Positions 25,635 through 35,683 of a DNA stretch of 64,000 nucleotides are shown piece after piece. The position numbers and the translations under genes are program-made. A model generated the notes under the pieces. The model had not been told where the DNA came from, did not search any database, and saw only the letters and a list, made by a program, of their open reading frames with translations. Origin of the DNA: Streptomyces sp. BHT-5-2. GTDB taxonomy: Bacteria; Actinomycetota; Actinomycetes; Streptomycetales; Streptomycetaceae. Each line of letters starts with the position of its first letter. The stretch's first letter is position 1. The stretch is taken from contig NZ_CP081496.1 of NCBI RefSeq assembly GCF_019774615.1, forward strand, positions 3,720,001 through 3,784,000, given 5' to 3'.

Positions 25635-25745
25635 CACCACTGACGCCGGGGCGGCCGCGACGCCGGGCCCGAGCAGAAGCGACTGAGTACCGCTCAGCGC
25701 AACGAGTACAGGTATGAATGCACCACCGAGCAGGACTTTTGGGGA

Positions 25746-25781
25746 ACCTCGTGGGGCCCGGTGCACCAGGCCCCACGAGGT
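25746..25781 (+). promoter_or_regulatory. 13-bp perfect hairpin in the MFS leader
   Basis: ACCTCGTGGGGCC (25746-25758) pairs exactly with GGCCCCACGAGGT (25769-25781) around a 10-nt loop. It ends 32 nt before the chosen MFS GTG start and is preceded by CTTTTGGGG. It could be an attenuator, a terminator of the P450 transcript or an operator. A second small palindrome, GAGGTCACCTC, overlaps its 3' edge (25777-25787). Confidence 0.6.
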
Positions 25782-25812
25782 CACCTCACGAAAACACCAC
25801 TGGGGGCAACCC

Positions 25813-27045
25813 GTGGCCCGGACGCTGACGTCCACCCGAGGGAACACCGGAATGGGGGCAGTGCTGCGCGTCCCCGGCATGCCCGCGGTCTTCACCGCAC
25901 ATGCCGTGTCCATGGCTGGCACCTTGGCCGCCGAAGTCGCCCTGTCCATCCTGGTCTTCCAGCGCACCAGCTCCGCGTTCCTGTCCGCACTGGTCCTCGT
26001 CTGCTCCTTTCTGCCATACGCCGTCGGCGGCACCCTGCTGTCCTCGCTGGCCGACCGATTCCCGCCCCGCCGCGTGCTGGTCTGCTGCGACCTGCTGAGC
26101 GCCGCCTGCATCGCCACCATGCTCATCCCCGGCCTGCCAGTCCCCGCGCTGCTCGCGCTGCTCCTCGTCACCGGGTTCGTCGCCCCGCTCTTCCAAGGAG
26201 CCCGCGCTGCCAGCCTGTCCCACCTGCTCGGCGCCGACCTCTTCCCGGTCGGCCGTTCGCTGCTCCGCACCATCAGCCAGTCCGCCGTCGTCTCCGGCTT
26301 CGCCCTCGGCAGTGTCCTGGTCGCCGCCATCGGCCCGCTGTGGCTACTCGCTTGCGACGCGACCAGCTTCTTGCTGTCCGCTGCGCTCATCGGCTGGTGC
26401 ACCCAGGCCACCCCGGCCGCGGACCCCGACGGCGAACGCACCCTCCGCTCCGTCATCCCCGCCTCCGCAGACGGGCTGCGGCACCTTCGCGCCAACCCAC
26501 CCCTGCGCCGCCTGATCCAACTGACCTGGGCCGTCCCCGGCTTCTCGGCGGTGGGCGACGGACTCGCCGTCGCCTACACCGCCCAGGCAGGCGCACCGGT
26601 CACCACGGCCGGAGTCCTCTTCACCGGCTACGCGGCCGGGACGGTCCTCGGCGAACTGATCGTCGCCCGGATGCGTCCCAAGACCCGCGGCAGCCTCGTG
26701 CTGCCACTGGTGCTGCTCTCCCAACTTCCCCTGATCTGCTTCGCATTCGGTCCACCTCTGCCCATGGCGGCGGCCCTTCTCCTGCTCTCCGGTGCTGGGT
26801 TTGCCTGCAATCAGGGAATCGACCCGCTGATTCTTGCGGGGAGCGAACCGGCTCTACGCGGACGGCTGTTCACCATCCAGACCAGTGGACTGATGACTGT
26901 GCAGGGTGTGGTCATCGCGGTATCGGGTGCGCTGGGATCCCACACTCGTCCAGGTCTCGTCATCGCCGCCTTCGGCGGTCTCGGTGCGCTCACCGTCCTC
27001 TGGCTGGCGTGGCGCAGTCCGGCGGCCAACTGGGGCGTTCGCTAG
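25813..27045 (+). CDS. MFS transporter
   Basis: The 410-residue protein has about 12 hydrophobic helices and the MFS loop-2 motif ADRFPPRRVLV between helices 2 and 3 (family D-R-x-x-R-R). Other segments, such as GARAASLSHLLGADLFPVGR in the middle, match the MFS_3 / enterobactin-exporter-like group (x-x-A-x-L-P-x-L-x-x-x-x-x-L-x-x-A/G-x). GTG 25813-25815 is chosen because the hairpin precedes it; the upstream ATG at 25714 would place the hairpin in the coding region. It follows the P450 and may export its product. Confidence 0.8.
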   Translation: MARTLTSTRGNTGMGAVLRVPGMPAVFTAHAVSMAGTLAAEVALSILVFQRTSSAFLSALVLVCSFLPYAVGGTLLSSLADRFPPRRVLVCCDLLSAACIATMLIPGLPVPALLALLLVTGFVAPLFQGARAASLSHLLGADLFPVGRSLLRTISQSAVVSGFALGSVLVAAIGPLWLLACDATSFLLSAALIGWCTQATPAADPDGERTLRSVIPASADGLRHLRANPPLRRLIQLTWAVPGFSAVGDGLAVAYTAQAGAPVTTAGVLFTGYAAGTVLGELIVARMRPKTRGSLVLPLVLLSQLPLICFAFGPPLPMAAALLLLSGAGFACNQGIDPLILAGSEPALRGRLFTIQTSGLMTVQGVVIAVSGALGSHTRPGLVIAAFGGLGALTVLWLAWRSPAANWGVR

Positions 27046-27051
27046 GCCCTC

Positions 27052-27309
27052 TTGCGGCAGTGGCCGCTTCTGGCGCCGTTCGTCGTGAACTGCTCGGGCG
27101 GCCGGAGTCGGCGGGACCAGATCGCGAAGACCGACATCGGGATCACGGGCGGCGATGGTTCCTATCGGCCCATCACCGACCTCGCCTACGCCACCGGTCT
27201 GACCCCTGATGGAGTCGCGGCGGTCAACGGCGACAGCGGCGGACCCGTCTTCGCCGGCGTCGGCGGCCCTGACCCTGGAGCTTGGACACCAGAGGCGCTT
27301 GGATCTTGA
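27052..27309 (+). pseudogene. trypsin-like serine protease C-terminal fragment
   Basis: About 85 codons include ITDLAYATGLTPDGVAAVNG followed by DSGGPVFAG. The G-D-S-G-G-P box with the nucleophilic serine is that of S1 proteases, but the His and Asp parts of the triad are not in the window upstream and the sequence ends soon after. It is a relic between the MFS gene and kdpD. Confidence 0.45.
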
Positions 27310-27402
27310 TGGTCTGGGTGGTCAGGAATCCCGTACAGATGGCGATGAAGCACCATCCCGCCGAGTTGAAACCGGATGCGGTAAGGGCGAGTTGGCCGTT
27401 GG

Positions 27403-29949
27403 TCAGGAAGTGACCGCCGCTGGGAGGTCGGGTCGGGCGGGTAGGTGTCCGGCGGCGGTGGGCACGGTGAGGACCATGGTCATGCCGCCGCCGGGGGTGT
27501 CTTCGGCGGTGAGGGTGGCGCCGATGATCTCGGCGAAGCCGCGGGCGACGGCCAGGCCGAGGCCGACGCCCGCGCCGCGTGGGGCGTCGCCGTAGCGTTG
27601 GAAGGGTTCGAAGATGCGGTCCTTGGCGTCGTCGGGGACTCCGGGGCCGCGGTCGGCGACCCGGATTTCGACGCGGTCGCCCAGGGCGCTTGCGGAGACC
27701 AGGACGGGTTCGCCGTCGGGGCTGTACTTGACCGCGTTCTCGACGATGTTGGCGATGGAGCGTTCCAGCAGTCCGGGGTCGACGGCGACCATGGGCAGCT
27801 CTTCGGGGATGTCGAGGACGACGCTGTCGTCGGGGACTCCGCCGAGGGCCATCGGTACGACTTCGTCGAGGTCGATCTCGCGGATCAGGGGCGTGACGGT
27901 GCCGGTCTGCACGCGGGACATGTCCAGGAGGTTGCCGACCAGGTGGTCGAGGCGGTCGGCACCTTCCTCGATGCCCGCGAGGAGTTCGGCCTGGTCTTCC
28001 TCGGACCATTCGACGTCGTCGGAGCGCAGGGAGGTGACGGAGGCTTTGATGCTCGCCAGGGGGGTGCGCAGGTCGTGGCTGACGGCGGCGAGCAGGGCGG
28101 TGCGGATGCGGTTGCCTTCGGCGAGTTTGCGGGCGTGGTCGGCCTGGGACTGCAGGTGCTGGCGGTCGAGGATGACGGCTGCCTGGGCGGCGAAGGCCGC
28201 CAGGACGCGGCGGTCCTCGGCGGGCAGCACGCGGCCGGACAGCGCGAGCGCCATGTGGTCGCCGACGGGCATGTCGACGTCCGCATCCTCCGGGCGGGCC
28301 AGTGGGCCAGTGTCGCCAACGCTGCCGGAGCAGGTCCAGGGGGCCGTCTCGGACTCCCGCTCCAAGAGGGCCACGGCGTCCATGGCGAAGGTCTCGCGGA
28401 CCCGCTCCAGGAGGGCGTCGAGGGTGGTTTCGCCGCGCAGGACGCTGCCGGCCAGGAAGGAGAGGATCTCCGACTCGGCGCGCAGGCGGGCCGCTTGGTG
28501 GGTGCGTCGGGCGGCGAGGTCGACGACGGAGGCGACCGAGACCGCCACCAGGACGAAGACGGCCAGGGCGAGGATGTTCTTGGGGTCCGCGATGGTGATG
28601 CGGTGCACCGGTGGCGTGAAGAACCAGTTCAGCAGCAGTGAGCCGAAGGCTGCTGAGGCGAGTGCCGGGAGGAAGCCACCGAGCAGTGCCGCCGCTACGG
28701 TCAGTGTCAGGAACAGCAGTACGTCGTTGGCGAGTCCGAGGTCCGTGTTGATGTTGGTCAGCAGCAGTGTCAGCAGCGCGGGTCCCACTACGCCGGCCAG
28801 CCATCCCCAGATGGTCCGGGAGCGGCCCAGCCCCCTGCTGCGGTTGACGGGCAGGCTACGGCCCTTGGCGGCTTCCTCGTGGGTGACGATGTGGACGTCG
28901 AGGTCGGGGCCGGAGTCGCGGGCGACGGTGGCACCGACGCCGGGGCCGAAGACGTACTGCCATGCCCTGCGGCGGGAGGACCCCAGGACTATCTGGGTGG
29001 CGTTCACGCCGCGGGCGAATTCGAGCAGGGCGGAGGGGATGTCCTCGCCCATGACGTGGTGGAAGGTGCCGCCGAGGTCTTCGACGAGGGTGCGCTGGAC
29101 GGCGAGCTCTTTGGGAGAGCCGGCGGCCAGGCCGTCGCTGCGTCCGATGTAGACGGCGAGCACCTCGCCGCCGGCTCCCTTCTCCGCCAGGCGGGCGGCG
29201 CGCCGGATGAGGGTGCGCCCCTCGCTGCCGCCGGTCAGGCCGACGACGATGCGCTCACGTGATCCCCAGATCTTCGAGACGCCGTGTTCGCTGCGGTACT
29301 CCTGGAGGTATTCGTCGACCCGGTCGGCCACCCACAGCAGCGCCAGCTCGCGCAGTGCGGTGAGGTTTCCGGGCCGGAAGTAGTTCGAGAGTGCTGCGTC
29401 GACTTTGTGGGACTGGTAGATGTTGCCGTGGGCCATGCGGCGGCGCAGCGCGTGGGGGGACATGTCGACCAGTTCGATCTGGTCGGCGCGGCGCACCACT
29501 TCGTCGGGGACGGTTTCCTTCTGCCGTACCCCGGTGATCGATTCGACGATGTCGCCGAGGGATTCCAGGTGCTGGATGTTCACCGTCGAGATCACGTGGA
29601 TCCCGGCTTCCAGCAGCTCCTCGATGTCCTGCCAGCGTTTGGCGTTGCGGGAGCCGGGGACGTTGGTGTGCGGGAGCTCGTCGACCAGGGCGACGGCGGG
29701 GGCGCGGTCCAGGACGGCGTCGACGTCCATCTCGGTGAAGGTGGTGCCCCGGTACTCCATCTCCTTGCGCGGGATCTGTTCCAGACCGTGGAGCATCACC
29801 TCGGTGCGCGGCCGGTCGTGGTGTTCTACGAAGGCCACCACGCAGTCCGTGCCGCGCTCCACGCGGCGATGCGCCTCGGAGAGCATCGCGTAGGTCTTGC
29901 CGACGCCCGGTGCCGCGCCGAGGTATATCCGAAGCTTGCCGCGTCCCAC
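27403..29949 (-). CDS. kdpD: KdpD sensor histidine kinase
   Basis: The 848-residue kinase has the N-terminal KdpD domain (Walker A AAPGVGKTYAML, then residues to about 220 with DELPHTNVPGSRNAKRWQDI), a universal-stress-like domain (about 230-370), four membrane helices of the DUF4118 segment (about 395-490), a GAF-like region, and the kinase core: H-box AAVSHDLRTPLASIKAS, N-box IVENAVKYSPDG, G-boxes ADRGPGVPDDAKDRIFEPFQ and GVGLGLAVARG. It senses K+ limitation or turgor at the membrane and phosphorylates KdpE. It starts 70 bp after kdpE and is the last gene of the kdp cluster. Confidence 0.95.
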   Translation of the reverse strand: MGRGKLRIYLGAAPGVGKTYAMLSEAHRRVERGTDCVVAFVEHHDRPRTEVMLHGLEQIPRKEMEYRGTTFTEMDVDAVLDRAPAVALVDELPHTNVPGSRNAKRWQDIEELLEAGIHVISTVNIQHLESLGDIVESITGVRQKETVPDEVVRRADQIELVDMSPHALRRRMAHGNIYQSHKVDAALSNYFRPGNLTALRELALLWVADRVDEYLQEYRSEHGVSKIWGSRERIVVGLTGGSEGRTLIRRAARLAEKGAGGEVLAVYIGRSDGLAAGSPKELAVQRTLVEDLGGTFHHVMGEDIPSALLEFARGVNATQIVLGSSRRRAWQYVFGPGVGATVARDSGPDLDVHIVTHEEAAKGRSLPVNRSRGLGRSRTIWGWLAGVVGPALLTLLLTNINTDLGLANDVLLFLTLTVAAALLGGFLPALASAAFGSLLLNWFFTPPVHRITIADPKNILALAVFVLVAVSVASVVDLAARRTHQAARLRAESEILSFLAGSVLRGETTLDALLERVRETFAMDAVALLERESETAPWTCSGSVGDTGPLARPEDADVDMPVGDHMALALSGRVLPAEDRRVLAAFAAQAAVILDRQHLQSQADHARKLAEGNRIRTALLAAVSHDLRTPLASIKASVTSLRSDDVEWSEEDQAELLAGIEEGADRLDHLVGNLLDMSRVQTGTVTPLIREIDLDEVVPMALGGVPDDSVVLDIPEELPMVAVDPGLLERSIANIVENAVKYSPDGEPVLVSASALGDRVEIRVADRGPGVPDDAKDRIFEPFQRYGDAPRGAGVGLGLAVARGFAEIIGATLTAEDTPGGGMTMVLTVPTAAGHLPARPDLPAAVTS

Positions 29950-30019
29950 GTGGTCCCGCCTTTGAGAAGTTCTGTTCAGGGCACCAGGCCCGGGCCGTCA
30001 GGGCCCAGGGCCCGCCTGG

Positions 30020-30712
30020 TCAGGGGTCGAAGCGGTAACCCATGCCGGGCGCGGTGAAGAAGTGCTTGGGGTGCGCCGGGTCGGTTTCCAGTTTGCGCCT
30101 GAGCTGTGCCATGTAGACCCGGAGGTAGTTCGTCTGTGTGCGCTGGGAGGTGCCCCATACCTCCTCCAGCAGTTGGTGCCGGCCGACGAGTCGGCCGCTG
30201 TTGCGTACGAGCACCTCCAGCAGGTGCCACTCGGTGGGGGTGAGCCGGACATCGCGTCCGTCGCGCCGTGCCTTCTTGGCCGCGAGGTCGAGGGTGAAGG
30301 TCTCGGTCACGATCACCGGTGCGTCGTCGGACGGCTTCGCAGTATCGGTTCTGCGGGCGGCGGCGCGTAGCCGGGCCAGCAGTTCGTCCATGCTGAAGGG
30401 CTTGGTGATGTAGTCGTCGGCGCCCGCGTCGAGGGCGGTGATCTTCTCGTCGGAGGTCCGGCGGGCCGACACCACCAGGATCGAGGCCCGGTTCCGTTGC
30501 CGCAGTTCCTTGATCACGTCGATGCCGTCCATGTCCGGCAGCCCGAGGTCGAGCAGCACGACGTCCGGTGCGCTTGCGGCGGCCGAGCGCAGGGCCTGTG
30601 CTCCGTCGGGTGCGGTGTCCACGTCGAAGCCGCGCGCCTTCAGGTTGATCTCCAGAGCCCGTACGAGTGGTGGTTCGTCCTCGACCACCAGCACCCGGGT
30701 CATCGGTGTCAC
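30020..30712 (-). CDS. kdpE: KdpE response regulator
   Basis: The 230-residue OmpR/PhoB-type regulator has a receiver domain with acidic pair VVEDEPPLVRAL, phospho-acceptor Asp in VVLLDLGLPDMDG, Thr/Ser region ILVVSARRTSDEKI and Lys in DYITKPFSMDELLAR. The C-terminal winged helix (about 135-228) contains VRLTPTEWHLLEVLVRNSGR and TNYLRVYMAQLRRKLETDP. It should activate kdp transcription; candidate binding repeats lie at 35521-35570. It lies between kdpC (113 bp upstream) and kdpD, so the order here is E before D. Confidence 0.95.
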   Translation of the reverse strand: MTPMTRVLVVEDEPPLVRALEINLKARGFDVDTAPDGAQALRSAAASAPDVVLLDLGLPDMDGIDVIKELRQRNRASILVVSARRTSDEKITALDAGADDYITKPFSMDELLARLRAAARRTDTAKPSDDAPVIVTETFTLDLAAKKARRDGRDVRLTPTEWHLLEVLVRNSGRLVGRHQLLEEVWGTSQRTQTNYLRVYMAQLRRKLETDPAHPKHFFTAPGMGYRFDP

Positions 30713-30824
30713 CTTTCTGTCGCTCTTACGTGACGAGTGCGGTTCGCGGGTGGTCGGGCCCCGACCCGACCACCCGCGACACCGTCACTCAACTCTTCGG
30801 TCTCTTACTCCTGCGGTGACTGAT

Positions 30825-31445
30825 TCACCTCTTGGCGAGTTCCCTGACCGCGACGTTGAGTTTGAGGACGTTGACCGCTGGCTCGCCGAGGAATCCGGCG
30901 GTCCGGCCGGTGATGTTGTCCTGCACCAGCTTCTCGACCTGCGCGACGCTGAGTCCGTTGTGCTGGGCCACGCGTTTGACCTGGATCTCGGCGTAGGCGG
31001 GCGAGATGCCGGGGTCGATGGCGGAGGCCGAGCCGGTGACCGCGTCCTTGGGAACCTCGGACTGCGGCACGCCGTTGAACTCGGCGACCTGCTTCTTGGC
31101 CGCCTTGACGTTCTTGACCAGCTTGGGGTCGCTGGCGCCGAGCTGGCTGGAGCCGGTGGTCATCGGGTCGTAGTCGCTGTTGGAGGGGCGGCCCTGGAAC
31201 CACTTGGGGTCGGGGTTCTTGGTGCCCTTGATGTTCCAGCTCTGGCCGATGAGTTCGGAGCCGACGACCTTGCCGTCGACCGTCACCTCGGAGCCGTTGG
31301 CCTTGTCGTGGAAGAGCCCCTGCGCGATGCCTGTGACGACCAGCGGGTAGATGACGCCGCACACGACCGTGAGGACCAGCAGCATGCGCACCGCGGCCCA
31401 GGTCAACCGGGCGGTGCTACGTACGGAGTTGTTCACGGCGGTCAC
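30825..31445 (-). CDS. kdpC: Potassium-transporting ATPase subunit C
   Basis: The 206-residue KdpC has one N-terminal membrane helix ([20 protein letters not shown], then AQGLF) and a periplasm-facing domain with [24 protein letters not shown] (family P-x-Y-F-x-x-R-P-S), [20 protein letters not shown] and [16 protein letters not shown]. It stabilises the KdpA-KdpB complex. GTG 31443-31445 overlaps the kdpB TGA. Confidence 0.95.
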   Translation of the reverse strand: MTAVNNSVRSTARLTWAAVRMLLVLTVVCGVIYPLVVTGIAQGLFHDKANGSEVTVDGKVVGSELIGQSWNIKGTKNPDPKWFQGRPSNSDYDPMTTGSSQLGASDPKLVKNVKAAKKQVAEFNGVPQSEVPKDAVTGSASAIDPGISPAYAEIQVKRVAQHNGLSVAQVEKLVQDNITGRTAGFLGEPAVNVLKLNVAVRELAKR

Positions 31446-33607
31446 CCGATTCCGGGGATCAGAGAGATGAGCAGGTCGATGAGTTTGATGCCGATGAACG
31501 GGGCGATGAGGCCGCCGAGTCCGTAGAGGGCGAGGTTGCGCCGCAGCATCTTGTCGGCGCTCATCGGCCGGTACTGCACGCCCTTCAGGGCGAGCGGGAC
31601 CAGCGCGATGATGATCAGCGCGTTGAAGATGACCGCCGACAGGATCGCCGACTGGGACGAGGCCAGGCCCATGATGTTGAGCTTGTCCAGACCCGGGTAG
31701 GCCACCGAGAACATCGCGGGGATGATCGCGAAGTACTTGGCGACGTCGTTGGCGATCGAGAACGTCGTCAACGCACCCCGGGTGATGAGGAGTTGCTTGC
31801 CGATCTCGACGATCTCGATGAGCTTGGTCGGGTTGGAGTCGAGGTCGACCATGTTGCCGGCCTCCTTGGCGGCCGACGTGCCGGTGTTCATCGCCACGCC
31901 CACGTCGGCCTGGGCCAGCGCCGGGGCGTCGTTCGTCCCGTCACCGGTCATCGCGACGAGCTTGCCGCCGGCCTGCTCGCGCTTGATGAGGGCCATCTTG
32001 TCCTCGGGCGTGGCCTCGGCGAGGAAGTCGTCGACGCCGGCCTCCTCGGCGATGGCCTTGGCGGTCAGCGGGTTGTCACCCGTGATCATGACCGTCTTGA
32101 TGCCCATGCGGCGCAGCTCGTCGAAGCGTTCGCGCATGCCCTCCTTGACGACGTCCTTGAGGTGGATGACGCCCAGGATGCGGGCGCCCTTGTCGTCCTC
32201 GACGGCCACCAGCAGCGGCGTGCCGCCGGCCTCGGATATCTGCTTGGCCAGCTGGTCGGCGTCCTCGGCCACGCGGCCGCCCTGCTCCTGGACCCAGGCG
32301 ATCACCGAAGCGGTGGCGCCCTTGCGGACCTTGCGGCTGACCCCGTCCTCGACGAGGTCGACACCGCTCATCCGGGTCTGTGCCGTGAACGGCACCCACT
32401 CGGCGTCGACCAGTTCGCCCTGGTGCCGCTCGCGCAGCCCGTACTTCTCCTTGGCCAGGACGACGATCGAGCGGCCCTCGGGGGTCTCGTCGGCCAGCGA
32501 GGAGAGCTGGGCGGCGTCCGCCACCTCGGCCTCCGTCGTCCCGCGCACAGGCACGAACTCCGCGGCCTGGCGGTTGCCGAGGGTGATGGTGCCGGTCTTG
32601 TCGAGCAGCAGCGTCGAGACGTCGCCGGCGGCCTCGACCGCCCGTCCCGACATGGCCAGGACGTTGCGCTGGACCAGGCGGTCCATGCCCGCGATGCCGA
32701 TCGCCGAGAGCAGTGCGCCGATCGTCGTGGGGATCAGGCAGACCAGCAAGGCGGTCAGCACGATCATGGAGGTCTGCTTGTCGGCGCCCGCGTAGAGGGC
32801 GAACGGCTTGAGCGTGACGACGGCCAGCAGGAAGACGATGGTCAGGGACGCCAGGAGGATGTTCAGCGCGATCTCGTTGGGCGTCTTCTGACGGGCGGCG
32901 CCCTCGACGAGGTTGATCATCCGGTCGATGAAGGTCTCGCCGGGCTTCGTCGTGATCTTGATGACGATGCGGTCGGAGAGCACCTTCGTGCCGCCGGTGA
33001 CGGCGCAGCGGTCGCCGCCGGACTCCCGGATGACAGGCGCCGATTCACCGGTGATGGCGGATTCGTCGACGGAGGCGACGCCCTCGACGACGTCGCCGTC
33101 GCCGGGGATGATGTCGCCGGCCTCGCAGACCACGAGGTCATCCACGCGCAGCTCGGTGCCGGGGACCTGCTCCTCCGCGTCGCCGTTCAGGCGGCGGGCG
33201 ACGGTGTCGGTCTTGGCCTTGCGCAGGGTGTCGGCCTGCGCCTTGCCGCGGCCCTCGGCGACCGCCTCGGCCAGGTTGGCGAAGATCGTGGTCAGCCACA
33301 GCCAGAGGGCGATCGCCCAGCCGAACCAGTCACCCGGATCCGTGACGGCCAGTGCGGTGGTGACCACCGAGCCGATCAACACCACGAACATCACCGGGGA
33401 CTTGACCATCACCCGGGGATCGAGCTTGCGGAAGGCGTCCGGCAGCGACTTCAGCAACTGCTTGGGCTCGAAGAGACCCGCGCCGACCCGGCCTTCGTCC
33501 TTGTGGCCGGTCGGCACATCGCTGTGCGGCGCCCGGGTCGGGGAACCCGTTGAGCTGGCGGCCATGTCGTCCTCATGCTTCTGTGTCTGGTCTGTCCGGG
33601 TGGTCAT
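31442..33607 (-). CDS. kdpB: Potassium-transporting ATPase subunit B (P-type ATPase)
   Basis: The 721-residue P-type ATPase is the catalytic subunit of the Kdp K+ pump. It shows the actuator TGES in AITGESAPV, the phosphorylated Asp in [14 protein letters not shown], the hinge [17 protein letters not shown], and membrane parts including [20 protein letters not shown] (family P-T-T-I-G-x-L). A 55-residue charged N-terminal extension precedes the usual start ([14 protein letters not shown]). ATG 33605-33607 overlaps the kdpA TGA (ATGA). It hydrolyses ATP in the cytoplasm to drive K+ through KdpA. Confidence 0.95.
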   Translation of the reverse strand: MTTRTDQTQKHEDDMAASSTGSPTRAPHSDVPTGHKDEGRVGAGLFEPKQLLKSLPDAFRKLDPRVMVKSPVMFVVLIGSVVTTALAVTDPGDWFGWAIALWLWLTTIFANLAEAVAEGRGKAQADTLRKAKTDTVARRLNGDAEEQVPGTELRVDDLVVCEAGDIIPGDGDVVEGVASVDESAITGESAPVIRESGGDRCAVTGGTKVLSDRIVIKITTKPGETFIDRMINLVEGAARQKTPNEIALNILLASLTIVFLLAVVTLKPFALYAGADKQTSMIVLTALLVCLIPTTIGALLSAIGIAGMDRLVQRNVLAMSGRAVEAAGDVSTLLLDKTGTITLGNRQAAEFVPVRGTTEAEVADAAQLSSLADETPEGRSIVVLAKEKYGLRERHQGELVDAEWVPFTAQTRMSGVDLVEDGVSRKVRKGATASVIAWVQEQGGRVAEDADQLAKQISEAGGTPLLVAVEDDKGARILGVIHLKDVVKEGMRERFDELRRMGIKTVMITGDNPLTAKAIAEEAGVDDFLAEATPEDKMALIKREQAGGKLVAMTGDGTNDAPALAQADVGVAMNTGTSAAKEAGNMVDLDSNPTKLIEIVEIGKQLLITRGALTTFSIANDVAKYFAIIPAMFSVAYPGLDKLNIMGLASSQSAILSAVIFNALIIIALVPLALKGVQYRPMSADKMLRRNLALYGLGGLIAPFIGIKLIDLLISLIPGIG

Positions 33608-35268
33608 GACGTCAGTCCCTCCGCGAGCGGGCCCAGCGCGAGGGCCGGGAAGAACGTCAGACCGGTGATGATCAGGATCGTGCCGACCAGCAGCCCGGTG
33701 AAGAGCGGCTTCTCGGTACGCAGGGTGCCCGCGGTCTCGGGGACCGGCTGCTGCTCGGCGAGCGAGCCGGCCAGCGCCAGGACGAACACCATCGGCAGGA
33801 ACCGGCCCAGCAGCATGCACAGACCGAGCGTGGTGTTGAAGAACGGCGTGTTGGCCCCGAACCCGGCGAAGGCCGAACCGTTGTTGTTCGAGGCCGAGGT
33901 GTAGGCGTACAGCACCTCGGAGAAGCCATGGGGACCGATGTTGGTCATGGCTTCCTTGCCGTCCGGCAGGGCGATCGCCACAGCCGTGCCGATCAGGCAC
34001 AGCGCCGGGGTGATCAGGATGTAGCAGGCGGCGAGCTTGATCTCACGCGTACTGATCTTCTTGCCCAGGTACTCCGGCGTCCGGCCGACCATCAGGCCGG
34101 CGATGAACACCGCGATGATCGCCATCACCAGCATGCCGTACAGGCCCGACCCCACACCGCCGGGAGAGATCTCCCCGAGCATCATGCCCAGCAGCAGCAC
34201 ACCGCCGGACAGACCACTGAAGGAGTCGTGGAAGGAGTTGACCGACCCCGTGGAGGTCATCGTCGTGGAGACGGAGAAGAGGGACGAGGCCCCCTCGCCG
34301 AACCGCTGCTCCTTGCCCTCCATCGCGCCGCCCGCGAGCTGCGAGGCGGTGCCCGGGTGCGCGTACTCCAGCCACGTCACGGCAATCACGGCACCGAACC
34401 AGATCAGGCCCATGGCCGCGACGATCGCGTAGCCCTGCTTGATCGAGCCGACGATCCTGCCGAAGGTCCGAGGCAACGAGAACGGGATCACCAGCAGCAG
34501 GAAGATCTCCAGCAGGTTCGAGAGCCCGTTGGGATTCTCGAAGGGGTGCGCGGAGTTGGCGTTGAAGTAACCGCCACCGTTGGTGCCCAGGTCCTTGATG
34601 GCCTCCTGGGAGGCCACCGCACCCGGACTGAGGGACTGCCCGTCACCGGTGAGCGTGGTGAGGTGGTGGATGTCGCCGAAGTTCTGGATCGCACCGCACG
34701 CCACCAGGATCACCGCGGCGACGGCGGCGAGCGGGATCAGGACCCTGACCGTACCGCGCACCAGGTCGGCCCAGAAGTTGCCCAACTCGCCACTGCGTGA
34801 ACGGGCGAAGCCGCGCACGAGCGCGATGGCGACGGCCATGCCGACGGCGGCCGAGACGAAGTTCTGCACCGCCAGACCGGCGGTCTGGGTGACATGGCCC
34901 ATGGCCACCTCACCCGAGTACGACTGCCAGTTGGTGTTGGAGACGAACGAGGCGGCGGTGTTGAACGCCTGGTCCGCAGTGATCGCCTTGAAGCCGAGCG
35001 ACAGCGGCAGCTTGTCCTGCACGCGCTGAAGCAGGTACAGGAACAGCACGCTGACCGCGGAGAATATGAGGACGCCGCGCAGGTACGCCGGCCAGCGCAT
35101 CTCCGCATCCGGGTTGGCACCGACACTGCGGTAGATCCACTTCTCCACGCGCAGGTGCTTCTTGGAGGAGTAGACGGCGGCCATGTAGTCGCCGAGCGGG
35201 CGGTGCACCAGGGCCAGCGCGACGATCAGCGCGGAGACCTGTAGCACATCAGCAAGAACGGGGCTCAT
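33604..35268 (-). CDS. kdpA: Potassium-transporting ATPase subunit A (K+ channel)
   Basis: The 554-residue KdpA is the K+-translocating subunit with ten membrane helices and four filter loops, among them [14 protein letters not shown] and [20 protein letters not shown]. Other family blocks present are [32 protein letters not shown] and [20 protein letters not shown]. It starts 9 bp after the kdpF stop. All expected residues of the filter glycines appear intact. Confidence 0.95.
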   Translation of the reverse strand: MSPVLADVLQVSALIVALALVHRPLGDYMAAVYSSKKHLRVEKWIYRSVGANPDAEMRWPAYLRGVLIFSAVSVLFLYLLQRVQDKLPLSLGFKAITADQAFNTAASFVSNTNWQSYSGEVAMGHVTQTAGLAVQNFVSAAVGMAVAIALVRGFARSRSGELGNFWADLVRGTVRVLIPLAAVAAVILVACGAIQNFGDIHHLTTLTGDGQSLSPGAVASQEAIKDLGTNGGGYFNANSAHPFENPNGLSNLLEIFLLLVIPFSLPRTFGRIVGSIKQGYAIVAAMGLIWFGAVIAVTWLEYAHPGTASQLAGGAMEGKEQRFGEGASSLFSVSTTMTSTGSVNSFHDSFSGLSGGVLLLGMMLGEISPGGVGSGLYGMLVMAIIAVFIAGLMVGRTPEYLGKKISTREIKLAACYILITPALCLIGTAVAIALPDGKEAMTNIGPHGFSEVLYAYTSASNNNGSAFAGFGANTPFFNTTLGLCMLLGRFLPMVFVLALAGSLAEQQPVPETAGTLRTEKPLFTGLLVGTILIITGLTFFPALALGPLAEGLTS

Positions 35269-35277
35269 GTCTGTGGC

Positions 35278-35367
35278 TCAGAACCTCTCCGGGAACACAA
35301 GGGCGAGGACGAGATAGCCCAGCAGGGCGACGGCCACGATCAGACCGATCAGATTCTCGACGGTCAC
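35278..35367 (-). CDS. kdpF: KdpF small subunit
   Basis: The 29-residue peptide VTVENLIGLIVAVALLGYLV (first 20 residues) ends in LALVFPERF, the hallmark of KdpF (single helix, then Y-L-x-x-A-L-x-x-P-E-R/K-F). GTG 35365-35367 overlaps the TGA of the upstream 27-codon gene. It stabilises the KdpABC complex in the membrane. Confidence 0.9.
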   Translation of the reverse strand: MTVENLIGLIVAVALLGYLVLALVFPERF

Positions 35368-35447
35368 AGCTTCGTCACCCCCCTGGCGACAAGGGCCACC
35401 AGCGCAAACACCGCGATCGTGGCGACCACGAAAGCCACATCGGCCAC
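35364..35447 (-). CDS. 27-residue single-helix membrane peptide upstream of kdpF
   Basis: GTG 35445-35447 to TGA 35364-35366 encodes 27 residues starting VADVAFVVATIAVFALVALV and ending ARGVTKL: one membrane helix and a basic C-terminus. GAGGAG lies 7 nt upstream of the GTG, and the stop overlaps the kdpF start, so it is the first gene of the kdp operon. It is not KdpF. I know of unnamed short frames in this place in other streptomycete kdp loci, but no function. It may be an extra structural or regulatory microprotein of the Kdp complex. Confidence 0.7.
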   Translation of the reverse strand: MADVAFVVATIAVFALVALVARGVTKL

Positions 35448-35683
35448 GTGAACTCCTCAGAAGAGGTTCGGTTGAACGGACCAGGAGAGCGAACCGCGAA
35501 GATGGCTCGTTCTCGACCACCATTGACGGGCTCCTTACGGCCACTAACGCGACATTGACGCGTTCCTAACGCCGTCGGGCGACACGGCGCGGCCCCCCTG
35601 ACACAGCCCCCGCGAGGCCACTTCCGGCGGGTGGCGAACCGACAGATCATGCTGTCTGCGGCGCTGTCGGAAGGGGAGCGGCC
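35448..35683. promoter_or_regulatory. kdp operon promoter region
   Basis: This 236-bp stretch upstream of the first kdp gene has no gene. It holds a pair of 18-bp direct repeats at 35521-35570, the best candidates for KdpE binding. A -10/-35 pair could not be assigned with confidence. Confidence 0.5.
35521..35570. repeat. pair of 18-bp direct repeats, candidate KdpE sites
   Basis: CATTGACGGGCTCCTTAC (35521-35538) and CATTGACGCGTTCCTAAC (35553-35570) match at 15 of 18 positions. Their starts are 32 bp apart, close to three helical turns. They lie 74-123 bp upstream of the first kdp start codon. Confidence 0.55.

Noticed and set aside
27270..27402. Minus-strand frame with TNGQLALTASGFNSAGWCFI and a hydrophobic stretch after kdpD
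   Set aside because: It looks protein-like but has no start codon of its own and is overlapped by the protease relic on the other strand; family not recognised.
31793..33553. 586-codon plus-strand frame opposite kdpB
   Set aside because: It is the antisense shadow of a well-conserved P-type ATPase; Asp/Gly/Arg-rich without motifs.
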